Assembly (NCBI RefSeq): GCF_017741815.1
Contig: NZ_JAGHMF010000023.1
Span: 1-64,000 of the forward strand
DNA length: 64,000 nt
Source: Rhizobium sp. 16-488-2b
GTDB taxonomy: Bacteria > Pseudomonadota > Alphaproteobacteria > Rhizobiales > Rhizobiaceae
Direction: 5' to 3'
The position numbers were made by a program, and so were the translations under genes. The notes under the pieces are model-generated. The model was not told where the DNA came from. It searched no databases and saw only the letters and a list, made by a program, of their open reading frames with translations. Position 1 is the first letter of the stretch, and the number at the start of each line of letters is the position of its first letter. This document shows, one piece after another, positions 25,513-33,943 of this stretch.

Positions 25513-26277
25513 ATGCAAGACATCATGATGCTCGTGCAGGACCCGGCCGCCTGGGTGGCCCTCGTCACCCTGGTGGTGATGGAAGTGGTCCTCGGGATCG
25601 ACAATCTCATCTTCATTTCCATCCTCACCAACAAGCTTCCACCTGAAACCCGCGAAAAGGCCCGCAAGCTCGGCATCGGCCTGGCTCTGATCATGCGCCT
25701 GGCGCTGCTCGGCACCGTCGCCTGGATCGTCAAGCTGACGACGCCGGTCTTCGAAGTCTTCGGCCACGGCTTCTCGTGGAAGGACATGATCCTGATCGCC
25801 GGCGGTCTCTTCCTGCTCTGGAAGGCGACCAAGGAAATCCACCACACCGTGGACCCGGTCGATCATGAGAATGACGCGGCATCCGCTGCTGTCGTCGCGA
25901 GCTTCACCGCCGTCATCGGCCAGATCCTGGTTCTCGACCTGGTCTTCTCCGTCGACAGCATCATCACCGCCGTCGGCATGACGCCGCATCTGCCGATCAT
26001 GGTGATCGCCGTTATCGCAGCCGTCACGGTCATGCTGGTTGCCGCAACCCCGCTTGCCAACTTCATCGAGAAGAACCCGACGATCGTCATGCTGGCGCTC
26101 GGCTTCCTGATGATGATCGGCATGACGCTGATCGCCGAAGGCATGGGCTTCCACGTCCCCAAGGGCTACGTCTACGCTGCCATGGCCTTCTCCGCCCTCG
26201 TCGAGGTGCTCAACATGCTGGCCCGCAACGCCAAGAAGAAAAAGCGCGGCGGCACCAGCAAGGAAACCTTGCACTAA
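25513..26277 (+). CDS. TerC family integral membrane protein
   Basis: A 254-residue inner-membrane protein with about seven hydrophobic helices. The TerC signatures are visible: [15 protein letters not shown] in the first helix and [15 protein letters not shown] later, with the acidic metal-ligand residues intact. The charged tail ends in KKKKRGG. Family members export manganese or other metals and support membrane-protein metalation; older annotations link them to tellurite resistance. An AAAGGGAT stretch precedes the ATG. No yybP-ykoY type riboswitch was recognised in the 192-nt leader. Confidence 0.88.
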   Translation: MQDIMMLVQDPAAWVALVTLVVMEVVLGIDNLIFISILTNKLPPETREKARKLGIGLALIMRLALLGTVAWIVKLTTPVFEVFGHGFSWKDMILIAGGLFLLWKATKEIHHTVDPVDHENDAASAAVVASFTAVIGQILVLDLVFSVDSIITAVGMTPHLPIMVIAVIAAVTVMLVAATPLANFIEKNPTIVMLALGFLMMIGMTLIAEGMGFHVPKGYVYAAMAFSALVEVLNMLARNAKKKKRGGTSKETLH

Positions 26278-26282
26278 AGACA

Positions 26283-26314
26283 AAACGGGCGCGGCCATCA
26301 GGCCGCGCCCGTTT
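26283..26314. terminator. Bidirectional terminator between terC and the PhyH gene
   Basis: Perfect 14-bp arms AAACGGGCGCGGCC and GGCCGCGCCCGTTT around a 4-nt loop, between convergent genes. Confidence 0.85.
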
Positions 26315-26331
26315 CGCATCGGAACCATCTC

Positions 26332-27258
26332 TCAGAGCATATCGCCGAGCGTCCAGTGGTTCGCCCAGCGCGCGTCGATCTCGTCCTCGACATTTTGAAA
26401 GCGGATATCGGTCGAAAGCCGGATCAGGCCCTCGGCGCTGCGGTTGGTCGTCGCGGCGTGGATCATGTAGGGGCTGTGCAGAACCACATCGCCCGCCTCG
26501 TAATCGGCGATCAGCCAGCGCGTATCGAAGCGCTCGGCCATCCCAGGCAGATCCTTCGACACCCAGCCGCCCTCGCTCATGTTCCTATTATAGGCGTTGA
26601 TCCGCTCTTCCGGTGAGAGCGCCACGCTCTTTTGCGCAAACTCCGCCTCCATCCGCTTGCCGATCGCATGCGACCCCTCGAGATAAACCAGTCCGCCCAT
26701 GTCGACCGGCGTATCGCCGAGCGGGATCCAGGCCGTGACGATCCGGCTCGTTCCGCCGCGCAGATAGACGAGATCGTAATGCGCGGGCGTCGCCGTGGGC
26801 GTGCCGGGGCGGGTGAAGCGCATGATCTTGCGCTTGTGCAGATAGGAGATGCCGGAAAGGAACTGGTCCATGAACCGCGTCAGCCGAGGCTGCGCGCAAA
26901 ACCCCTCATAAGCCGCCGAGCGCACCAGCGCCATCAGGATGCGGTCGGCCAGCTGCTTCTCGGGCTCGGCGCCAGAGACCAGCCCGAGCGCCGGGTCGGA
27001 CCCCGCCTCGATCAGCCCGGAGCGCGCCAGATGCGAGAACACCCATCCGCGAAACGCCAGCACGTCATCCCGTTTCAGGAACCCTTTCAGCCAGACATAG
27101 CCGTCCCGCTCATAGCGCTCGCGGATCGCCTCAAGCCCAATACCGGGATCCGTCGCCTCCAACCGCCCCATGCGGTTCGGCGCGGTCGACAGGCGCTTAC
27201 CGTCGGCAAACAGCTCGATCGCGGGTACGTCACGGGATTGAACAGCAAGACTTGACAT
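26332..27258 (-). CDS. Phytanoyl-CoA dioxygenase (PhyH) family protein
   Basis: A 308-residue Fe(II)/2-oxoglutarate-dependent dioxygenase candidate. The metal triad is visible as HYD in ATPAHYDLVYLRGG plus a distal histidine in SPYMIHAATTN, and the 2-oxoglutarate arginine is probably in GLIRLSTDIRF. The ATG at 27258 follows GGGAGG by eight bases; a GTG at 27267 is less likely. It is divergent from an AraC regulator, which probably controls it. The substrate could be a small hydroxy or quaternary compound; no evidence decides. Confidence 0.82.
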   Translation of the reverse strand: MSSLAVQSRDVPAIELFADGKRLSTAPNRMGRLEATDPGIGLEAIRERYERDGYVWLKGFLKRDDVLAFRGWVFSHLARSGLIEAGSDPALGLVSGAEPEKQLADRILMALVRSAAYEGFCAQPRLTRFMDQFLSGISYLHKRKIMRFTRPGTPTATPAHYDLVYLRGGTSRIVTAWIPLGDTPVDMGGLVYLEGSHAIGKRMEAEFAQKSVALSPEERINAYNRNMSEGGWVSKDLPGMAERFDTRWLIADYEAGDVVLHSPYMIHAATTNRSAEGLIRLSTDIRFQNVEDEIDARWANHWTLGDML

Positions 27259-27350
27259 TTCGATCACCTCCCAAGCGAATAGTCTGACGCTTTATCGCCC
27301 GCACCAAGGAGGAAGGCCATGGACGGAAAAACGGGCTGGACTTTTCGCTC

Positions 27351-28181
27351 ATGAGCGACGCCACGATTGCGCTCTATCGCTCCCCTCCATCAGGTGCCAC
27401 CAGCTTGACCGTAACAGGCTTCGGCCGCCAGCGCGTCACCAGTCGACTCAAGAACCGCAGGCTACCGACGCATGCCGTCGTGATGGTGGAACGCGGGCAT
27501 GGGTGGCTGCAGAGCGACAAGGCGGGAACGATCGAGATATCAGGCCCGGCGCTCTTTTGGCTCCCTGCCGGAATGGTGCACGGCTACGGCCCCGATCCGG
27601 GCGAAAGCTGGGACGAGCGCTGGGCGCTGTTTTCAGGCACCCTCGCCGACGAATGGCTCCGCCAGCGCCTGATCGACGAGGCCGCACCAATGATGCCACT
27701 CGAAAACCCGCGCGAGATGCGGCATCTCTTCACCACGCTGCAGGACGAGTTCGCCGAAGACAATCCGCTCGGCCTCGCCGCATCGGCCGCGACCCTCTAC
27801 CGGATCGTCATCGAGTCCGCGCGCCAGGCATCCCGCGCGACGGCAGGCGCCAAGACGGATGCGACGATGGAAAAGGTGGTGGAAGCGCTGGAACAGCGGG
27901 CGTTCGAACCGGTCGACATGACCGCCCTCGCCTCAGAATTCGGCCTGTCGCCGGCGACGCTGCGCCGACGCTTCGCGGCCGCGACCGGGCTTTCGCCCAA
28001 GGCCTTCCAGCTGCGCCTGCGCATCGACCATGCCAAGCAGCTCCTGACGACGTCGGACCTTGCGATCGAGGCGATCGCGCGCGCGATCGGTCTCGACGAC
28101 GCCTTTTATTTCTCACGGCTGTTCCAGGATCGCGAACGGTGCTCGCCGAGCGAGTTTCGCCGCCGGCACCGTCGCGCCTGA
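27351..28181 (+). CDS. AraC family transcriptional regulator
   Basis: A 276-residue activator. The N-terminal half is a cupin-like ligand domain (LFWLPAGMVHGYGPDPGES), and the C-terminal 100 residues hold the double helix-turn-helix (FGLSPATLRRRFAAATGLSP, AIARAIGLDDAFYFSRLFQD). It is divergent from the dioxygenase gene across 92 nt and convergent with the peroxidase gene, 5 nt between stops. It is likely a local regulator of the dioxygenase. Confidence 0.88.
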   Translation: MSDATIALYRSPPSGATSLTVTGFGRQRVTSRLKNRRLPTHAVVMVERGHGWLQSDKAGTIEISGPALFWLPAGMVHGYGPDPGESWDERWALFSGTLADEWLRQRLIDEAAPMMPLENPREMRHLFTTLQDEFAEDNPLGLAASAATLYRIVIESARQASRATAGAKTDATMEKVVEALEQRAFEPVDMTALASEFGLSPATLRRRFAAATGLSPKAFQLRLRIDHAKQLLTTSDLAIEAIARAIGLDDAFYFSRLFQDRERCSPSEFRRRHRRA

Positions 28182-28186
28182 TCAGA

Positions 28187-28732
28187 TCACCCTGCCGCCA
28201 ACTCCTTGTCGATCGCCTGCACCAGACGCTGGTCGTCGGCGGTCACATCCGGTGCGAAGCGGGCGACAACCTTGCCGTCGCGGTCGACCAGGAACTTCTC
28301 GAAGTTCCAGAGAACGCCCTTGTCGCCGGCTTCCGCGAGACCGCGATCGACCAGCTTCTCGCGCATCGGCCCTTCGCCCGTGCTCGGCAGGCCCATACCC
28401 GTCAGCATCTTGTAGAGCGGATGCTGGTCATCGCCCTTCACCGAGATCTTCGAGAAGATCGGGAATTTCACATCATAGGTCAGCGTGCAGAACTCGACGA
28501 TCTCGGCGTCGGTGCCCGGCTCCTGGCCCTTGAAGTTGTTGGCCGGGAAGGCGGCGATGACGAAGCCGCGTTCGCGCTTGTCTTCGTAGAGCTTCTCCAG
28601 CCCTTCATACTGCGCCGTCAGCCCGCATTTCGAGGCAACGTTGACGACAAGCACGACCTTGCCCTTGTATTCGTTCAGCGTGGTCTCGCGGCCATCGGCG
28701 AGCTTTACCGGCACGCTCAAGATATCGGTCAT
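28187..28732 (-). CDS. Glutathione peroxidase family protein
   Basis: A 181-residue thiol peroxidase of the GPx family, which reduces hydroperoxides. The peroxidatic cysteine is C36 in NVASKCGLT (cysteine, not selenocysteine), the second cysteine candidate is in VEFCTLTYDVKFP, and the conserved tryptophan lies in VLWNFEKFLVDRDG. The second tetrad position reads ANNF where most homologues have NQF. The start is set at the ATG with GGAG seven bases upstream; a second ATG lies one codon earlier. Confidence 0.88.
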   Translation of the reverse strand: MTDILSVPVKLADGRETTLNEYKGKVVLVVNVASKCGLTAQYEGLEKLYEDKRERGFVIAAFPANNFKGQEPGTDAEIVEFCTLTYDVKFPIFSKISVKGDDQHPLYKMLTGMGLPSTGEGPMREKLVDRGLAEAGDKGVLWNFEKFLVDRDGKVVARFAPDVTADDQRLVQAIDKELAAG

Positions 28733-28884
28733 CATCAATCTCCAACATGAAATACCGACGCGGAAGCTATACCCGCGCGCCCGTTTGTCCAGCGCCGAAA
28801 TCGCCCGCTGGCAAAATCGCTCAAACCATCTAGTCTGGACGGAATGACGCGGCAGCATGCAGAGGATCGGGCGGGAGGATCTGG

Positions 28885-29643
28885 ATGTCTCGGGAAGTGT
28901 TTTTGGCAGCCTTTATCTGCGCCTGCCTGATCGCCGCCTCTATCGGTACTATGCTCAGCTATCACAAGCTGCCGAGCCACCACCGGCAGGAAGAGACCAA
29001 TGCCGTCGTGCGTCTGGTCGCCAACATCTTCGTGGTCATGACCTCGCTGGTCTTCAGTCTGATGATCAACTCGGCGAAGAACACCTTCGAGGGCATCGAC
29101 AGCAACGTCCACGCCTTCGCCACCGAGATCATCCTCTTCGACCAGACGCTTCGAACCTACGGGCTGGAAGCCAACGAAACCAAGCGGCGACTTTCCACCT
29201 ACGTCGAAATCGCGCTCGGCAACGTTCCGCCATCCAGCGACCCGCTGGTGAAAGGCGACCCCGCCGCCGAGTTCGCCTTGAACGAGGTCGGAAACAGCCT
29301 GTCCCTCCTCACCCCCGACGATCCCGGCCATATCGCGCTCTTGAACAATGCGCGCCAGCAGTATCAGCGCATCGTCGAGCAGCGCTGGGTCCTCGTCGAG
29401 CAGTCCGAAGGCGTCATACCGAGGCCGCTGATTGCCATGCTGGCGACATGGCTGATCCTGATCTTCGCGAGCTTTGGCTATCGCGCGCCGAAAAACATCA
29501 TCGTCGTCTCGATGTTCGCCATCGCCGCATTCCTGATCTCGGCCTCGATCTATCTGGTGCTCGACATGGACATCCCCTTCAACGGGCTCATCCAGATTTC
29601 CGACCTGCCGCTGCGCCGCGCGCTGGCCGAACTTCAGCGCTGA
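28885..29643 (+). CDS. DUF4239 (bestrophin-like) membrane protein
   Basis: A 252-residue inner-membrane protein. Two hydrophobic segments lie near the N-terminus (FLAAFICACLIAASIGTML; NIFVVMTSLVFSLMI) and two near the C-terminus (LIAMLATWLILIFASFGY; VVSMFAIAAFLISASIYLVL), with a soluble middle. This matches DUF4239 proteins, described as bestrophin-like. GGGAGG precedes the ATG. The role is unknown; ion conduction is only a suggestion from the name. Confidence 0.75.
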   Translation: MSREVFLAAFICACLIAASIGTMLSYHKLPSHHRQEETNAVVRLVANIFVVMTSLVFSLMINSAKNTFEGIDSNVHAFATEIILFDQTLRTYGLEANETKRRLSTYVEIALGNVPPSSDPLVKGDPAAEFALNEVGNSLSLLTPDDPGHIALLNNARQQYQRIVEQRWVLVEQSEGVIPRPLIAMLATWLILIFASFGYRAPKNIIVVSMFAIAAFLISASIYLVLDMDIPFNGLIQISDLPLRRALAELQR

Positions 29644-29692
29644 CGACGACCAAATGTCGGAACCATATTGGCTCTCGATCGGTTTGGTCCGT

Positions 29693-29812
29693 ATGAAGAG
29701 CACAGAAAAGAAAGCCCGCCGCGGCATGACGCGGTTCGTCGCCATCATCTTCACCGTCGCCGTGGTCATGGCCATGGTCTACTATTTCGGCTTCACGCCC
29801 GGATCGGCCTGA
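29693..29812 (+). CDS. Small membrane protein, 39 residues
   Basis: MKSTEKKARRGMTRF followed by one hydrophobic helix (VAIIFTVAVVMAMVYYFGF) and a short tail. The basic N-terminus and single helix suggest an inner-membrane micropeptide. An in-frame ATG at 29654 would make it 52 residues; neither start has a strong ribosome site. It lies 49 nt after the DUF4239 gene and may be co-transcribed. No family is recognised. Confidence 0.5.
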   Translation: MKSTEKKARRGMTRFVAIIFTVAVVMAMVYYFGFTPGSA

Positions 29813-30073
29813 TTACTTAGCCGGCTTGAAGGTCCACTTCACGACATAGTCGCCGTTGCGCTTGGTCTTGATCTTGGTCTTGACCCTGACCGGACCACCG
29901 ATGGCCGCTTCCGCCGCCTCGAATGCCTGGCGCGCCTGCGCCATGGCGTCGTGATAGCTGGAGTTGTCGCGCCGCGGGCTATCCGCGATCGCTTTCAACA
30001 GCGCGAGCGTATCGGGCGCCTTCTCATCCGGACGCTTGCCGCTAGCTGCGCCCTTGCGCGTCTCGTTACCCAT
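29813..30073 (-). CDS. Conserved small hypothetical protein, basic
   Basis: An 86-residue soluble protein of unknown family, rich in Lys, Ala and Arg. The C-terminal 30 residues (VRVKTKIKTKRNGDYVVKWT) look like a short beta-rich basic segment, the middle like a helix. GAGGAG precedes the ATG. Its stop abuts the end of the small membrane gene on the other strand. No function can be stated. Confidence 0.55.
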   Translation of the reverse strand: MGNETRKGAASGKRPDEKAPDTLALLKAIADSPRRDNSSYHDAMAQARQAFEAAEAAIGGPVRVKTKIKTKRNGDYVVKWTFKPAK

Positions 30074-30271
30074 GCTCACTCCTCGGCGGCGCCGTCCGCC
30101 CATCAGCGTCCATATACCGGCCGCGACCGAAATCTCAATGCGAACGATACTCGGCCGCTGCGCACCGCATGAAGTTTGCGCGCCCTAAGCCATTGAAGTG
30201 CATCGCGCGCGGCACAGTTATCCGCGAAGGCCGGGAAATCTCCCGGCTTCCGATCCAGTTCCCGGAAACGC

Positions 30272-32041
30272 ATGACAACACAGCAGATTCTCGCCTTCGG
30301 CGTCATTGGCCTGATGATGGCGGTCTTCATCTGGGACCGCTTTCGCTACGATCTCGTCGCCTGCTGCGCGCTGGTACTGGCGATCGCGGTCGGCCTCGTG
30401 CCTTTCGACAAGGCCTTCTCCGGCTTCAGCGACGATATCGTCATCATCGTCGGCAGCGCGCTTGTCGTCAGCGCCGGCGTCGCCCGCTCGGGCATCGTCG
30501 ATACCGCGATCAAACGCTTCTTTCCCAATCTCGACACGCTGCACACCCAGCTGGCGCTGCTGCTTATCGTCGTCGCCGTGCTCTCCGCCTTCATCAAGAA
30601 CATCGGCGCGCTGGCGATCATGATCCCCGTCGCCTTCCAGTTCGCCCGCAAGAGCGGCAAGTCGCCCTCGCTCTATCTGATGCCGATGAGCTTCGCGGCC
30701 CTTCTCGGCGGCCTGATGACGCAGATCGGCACCTCGCCCAACATCGTCGTCTCGCGCCTGCGCGGCGAGATCACCGGCACGCCCTTCACCATGTTCGACT
30801 TCACCCCCGTCGGCGCCACGCTGGCGCTGGTTGGCGTCGTCTTCCTGATCTTCTTCCACTGGCTGGTCCCTGAAAGAAAGAACGAGAACCCATCGCTTGA
30901 GGAAGCGCTAGACGCCAAGGCCTATTTCTCCGAAGCAACCGTGGCCGAGGAATCGACCGTCGAGGGCAAGCCGCTCAGCGATCTCCTGAAGCTCGGCGAC
31001 GGCGACGCCGTGGCGACCGCGATCCTGCGCGGCCACACCCGCCTCTCGCCCTTCCCCGACGTGGAACTCAGAAGCGGCGACACGCTGCTGCTCGAGGGCA
31101 GCCCAGACGCGCTCGACCGCATCGTCTCCAACGCCAAGCTCAAACTCTCCGGCAAGCCGATCGCCGACCCCGCCGAGCGCAACGACCTCATCTCGATCGA
31201 GGCGATCGTCGCCTCGGAATCGCAGCTGGTCGGCTGGTCGGCGCGGCAGCTGTCGCTTTCGAACCGCCGCAGCGTCAATCTGCTCGCCGTCTCCCGCAAG
31301 GGCCACCGGCTGAACGAGCGCCTGAGCGAAGTGAGACTACGCGCCGGCGACGTGCTGGTGCTGCAGGGCAACCGCCGCAATTTGCCTGCCTTCCTGCAGG
31401 AATTCGCCTGCCTGCCGCTCGCCCAGCGCGACATCATGCTCGGCACCTCGCGTCGTGCCTATCTGCCGCTGCTGATCCTGCTCGCCGCCATGGCCGCAAC
31501 CGCCACCGGCGTCGTGCCCGTCGCCACCTCCTTCTTCTGTGCGGCGCTCGCCATGGTCGTCTTCCGCGTCATCCCGCTGGTCGATGTCTACAAGGCGCTC
31601 GACGCCCCGATCCTGATCATGCTCGCGACGCTGATCCCCGTCTCCGATACGCTCCGGACCACGGGGGGAAGCGAGCTGATCGCCGGCTGGCTCGGCCATC
31701 TCGCAGCGCAGATGCCGCATTACGGCGCGCTGGCACTGATCCTGATCACCGCGATGGCGGTCACGCCTTTCCTCAACAACGCCGCCACCGTGCTCGTCAT
31801 GGCACCCATTGCCGCAAGCTTCGCCCAGACCCTCGGCTACAAGCCCGACGCCTTCCTGATGGCGGTGGCGATCGGCGCCGGCTGCGATTTCCTGACCCCG
31901 ATCGGCCACCAGTGTAACACGCTGGTCTTCGGCCCCGGCGGCTATCGCTTCAGCGATTACCCCCGCCTCGGCCTGCCGCTCTCCTTCCTGATCATCCTCG
32001 TCAGCGTGCCGCTGCTGCTCTGGGTCTGGCCAGTAACTTAA
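30272..32041 (+). CDS. SLC13-type transporter with two RCK_C domains
   Basis: A 589-residue inner-membrane protein. Transmembrane bundles occupy residues about 1-205 and 395-589; the soluble middle holds two TrkA-C (RCK_C) domains (FPDVELRSGDTLLLEGSPDA and LSEVRLRAGDVLVLQGNRRN). The anion-permease motifs QIGTSPNIVV and FLTPIGHQCNTLVFGPGGY are present. This layout is known for divalent-anion:sodium symporter-like proteins of unclear substrate (sulfate and dicarboxylates are candidates). It stands alone, followed by a terminator. Confidence 0.85.
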   Translation: MTTQQILAFGVIGLMMAVFIWDRFRYDLVACCALVLAIAVGLVPFDKAFSGFSDDIVIIVGSALVVSAGVARSGIVDTAIKRFFPNLDTLHTQLALLLIVVAVLSAFIKNIGALAIMIPVAFQFARKSGKSPSLYLMPMSFAALLGGLMTQIGTSPNIVVSRLRGEITGTPFTMFDFTPVGATLALVGVVFLIFFHWLVPERKNENPSLEEALDAKAYFSEATVAEESTVEGKPLSDLLKLGDGDAVATAILRGHTRLSPFPDVELRSGDTLLLEGSPDALDRIVSNAKLKLSGKPIADPAERNDLISIEAIVASESQLVGWSARQLSLSNRRSVNLLAVSRKGHRLNERLSEVRLRAGDVLVLQGNRRNLPAFLQEFACLPLAQRDIMLGTSRRAYLPLLILLAAMAATATGVVPVATSFFCAALAMVVFRVIPLVDVYKALDAPILIMLATLIPVSDTLRTTGGSELIAGWLGHLAAQMPHYGALALILITAMAVTPFLNNAATVLVMAPIAASFAQTLGYKPDAFLMAVAIGAGCDFLTPIGHQCNTLVFGPGGYRFSDYPRLGLPLSFLIILVSVPLLLWVWPVT

Positions 32042-32056
32042 GGAGGCACTTAAGGC

Positions 32057-32087
32057 ATGCCGCCGGCACCGGGCGGGCGGCATTTTC
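32057..32087 (+). terminator. Terminator after the SLC13 gene
   Basis: ATGCCGCC and GGCGGCAT arms around an 11-nt GC-rich loop, followed by TTT. Confidence 0.6.
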
Positions 32088-32261
32088 CTTGACGTGTGCA
32101 GCCGAATATGGCCTTAAAGCCAGCCAAACGGACAATTGGCCGGGCAAGCGGGCGAAATGCCCTTTTCCGGCCGGTTTCCTGATCCAGTTATCTGCATTCT
32201 TCAGGCCGAGCGTTGCTTTCCCTCAGAAAGCCGTCCGGCATTTATTTGACGGGCACATAAA

Positions 32262-33716
32262 ATGACAGCTTCCGGCGTCCGCGTCCGCATTGCTCCCTCG
32301 CCAACCGGCGAGCCGCATGTCGGCACCGCATACATCGCACTCTTCAACTACCTCTTCGCCAAGAAGCACGGCGGCGAGTTCATCCTGCGTATCGAAGACA
32401 CCGATGCCACGCGCTCGACGCCCGAATTCGAAACCAAGGTGCTCGACGCGCTGAAGTGGTGCGGCCTGGAATGGTCGGAAGGCCCCGATATCGGCGGCCC
32501 CTACGGCCCCTATCGCCAGTCCGACCGCAAGGACATGTACCAGCCTTACGCCCAGGAACTGCTGGACAAGGGCCATGCCTTCCGCTGCTTCTGCACGCCC
32601 GAGCGCCTGACCGAAATGCGCGAGGCCCAGCGCGCCTCCGGCAAGCCGCCGAAGTATGACGGTCTCTGCCTGAAGTACTCCGCCGAGGAAGTCTCCGCCA
32701 AGCTGGCATCGGGCGAAAGCTCCGTCATCCGCATGAAGATCCCGACCGAGGGTTCCTGCGACTTCACCGACGGCGTTTACGGCGACGTCTCGATCCCGTG
32801 GGATTCGGTCGACATGCAGGTCCTGATCAAGGGCGACGGCATGCCGACCTATCACATGGCAAACGTCATCGACGACCATCTGATGAAGATCACCCACGTC
32901 GCGCGCGGCGAGGAGTGGCTGGCATCGGTGCCCAAGCACATCCTGCTCTACCGCTATTTCGGCTGGGACCAGCCGGTGTTCATGCATCTCTCGCTGATGA
33001 GAAATGCCGACAAGTCGAAGCTGTCGAAGCGCAAGAACCCGACCTCGATCTCCTATTACTCCGCGCTCGGCTATATCCCGGAAGCGCTGATGAACTTCCT
33101 CGGCCTGTTCTTCGTGCAGATCGCCGAAGGCGAGGAACTGCTCGACATCGAGGAACTGGCCGGCAAGTTCGACCCGGAAAACCTCTCCAAGGCCGGCGCC
33201 ATCTTCGACATCCAGAAGCTCGACTGGCTGAACGGCCGGTGGATCCGCGAAAAGATGTCGGAAGAAGAGTTCCAGAGCCGCGTTCTGACCTGGGCGATGG
33301 AAAACGATCGCCTCAAGGCCGGCATGGCGCTGTCGCAGTCGCGCATCTCCAAGCTCGGCGAACTGCCGGAGCTGATGGGCTTCCTCCTGAAGTCGGACCT
33401 CAACCTCGATCCGTCCGCCTTCGCCAAGATCAAGTCGCCGCCGGAAGAAATCCTCGAGATCCTGAACACGGTGCAACCGGATCTGGAAAAGATCCTCGAG
33501 TGGAACGTCGAATCCATCGAAGCCGAACTGCGCGCCATCGGCGACCGCATGGGCAAGAAGCTCAAGGTGATCGTCGCCCCGCTCTTCGTCGCCGTCTCCG
33601 GCTCGTCGCGCTCGCTGCCGCTGTTTGACAGTATGGCCATCCTCGGCCGCTCGGTCGTCCGCCAGCGCCTGAAACTGGCCGCCCAGGCCGCGGCCTCGCT
33701 GGTCGGGCCGAAGTGA
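32262..33716 (+). CDS. gltX: Glutamate--tRNA ligase
   Basis: A 484-residue class I aminoacyl-tRNA synthetase. The HIGH-type motif is HVGT (residues 19-22) in PSPTGEPHVGTAY, the KMSKS-type motif is KLSKR (253-257), and a zinc-binding set C109, C111, Y132, C136 is visible. The C-terminal third is the helical anticodon-binding domain. No Shine-Dalgarno is obvious before the ATG. It charges tRNA-Glu, and in alphaproteobacteria often also tRNA-Gln for later amidation. It is co-directional with lysS, with a palindromic element between. Confidence 0.95.
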   Translation: MTASGVRVRIAPSPTGEPHVGTAYIALFNYLFAKKHGGEFILRIEDTDATRSTPEFETKVLDALKWCGLEWSEGPDIGGPYGPYRQSDRKDMYQPYAQELLDKGHAFRCFCTPERLTEMREAQRASGKPPKYDGLCLKYSAEEVSAKLASGESSVIRMKIPTEGSCDFTDGVYGDVSIPWDSVDMQVLIKGDGMPTYHMANVIDDHLMKITHVARGEEWLASVPKHILLYRYFGWDQPVFMHLSLMRNADKSKLSKRKNPTSISYYSALGYIPEALMNFLGLFFVQIAEGEELLDIEELAGKFDPENLSKAGAIFDIQKLDWLNGRWIREKMSEEEFQSRVLTWAMENDRLKAGMALSQSRISKLGELPELMGFLLKSDLNLDPSAFAKIKSPPEEILEILNTVQPDLEKILEWNVESIEAELRAIGDRMGKKLKVIVAPLFVAVSGSSRSLPLFDSMAILGRSVVRQRLKLAAQAAASLVGPK

Positions 33717-33730
33717 TTTGACAAGAAAGT

Positions 33731-33748
33731 GCCGGCGTTGACGCCGGC
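33731..33748 (+). terminator. Hairpin after gltX
   Basis: GCCGGCG and CGCCGGC with a 4-nt TTGA loop; there is no T-run, so it may be weak or serve as an mRNA end stabiliser. Confidence 0.45.
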
Positions 33749-33759
33749 ATTCTGAAGTA

Positions 33760-33906
33760 CCCCCCTCTGCCCTGCCGGGCATCTCCCCCACAAGTGGGGA
33801 GATCGACCAGCGGTCCGGCCTACGCCAGACAATGAGCGTAGGCGATCGGGTGAGCCCAGCCAATCTCCCTCCTTGTGGGGGAGATGTCCGGCAGGACAGA
33901 GGGGGG
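33760..33906. repeat. Mosaic intergenic palindrome, type A copy 2
   Basis: About 147 bp with the same outer and inner arms as 2383-2530 but a different central segment. It lies between gltX and lysS, 37 nt before the lysS start. Confidence 0.85.
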
Positions 33907-33943
33907 TAACCGCAACGAACACAGCCCGAAAAAGGCAAATGAC

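Noticed and set aside
27503-28750. 415-codon frame spanning the AraC and peroxidase genes
   Set aside because: It overlaps two well-supported genes in other frames and shows no domain.
32223-33938. 571-codon frame opposite gltX
   Set aside because: It runs through a repeat and lies opposite an intact tRNA synthetase.
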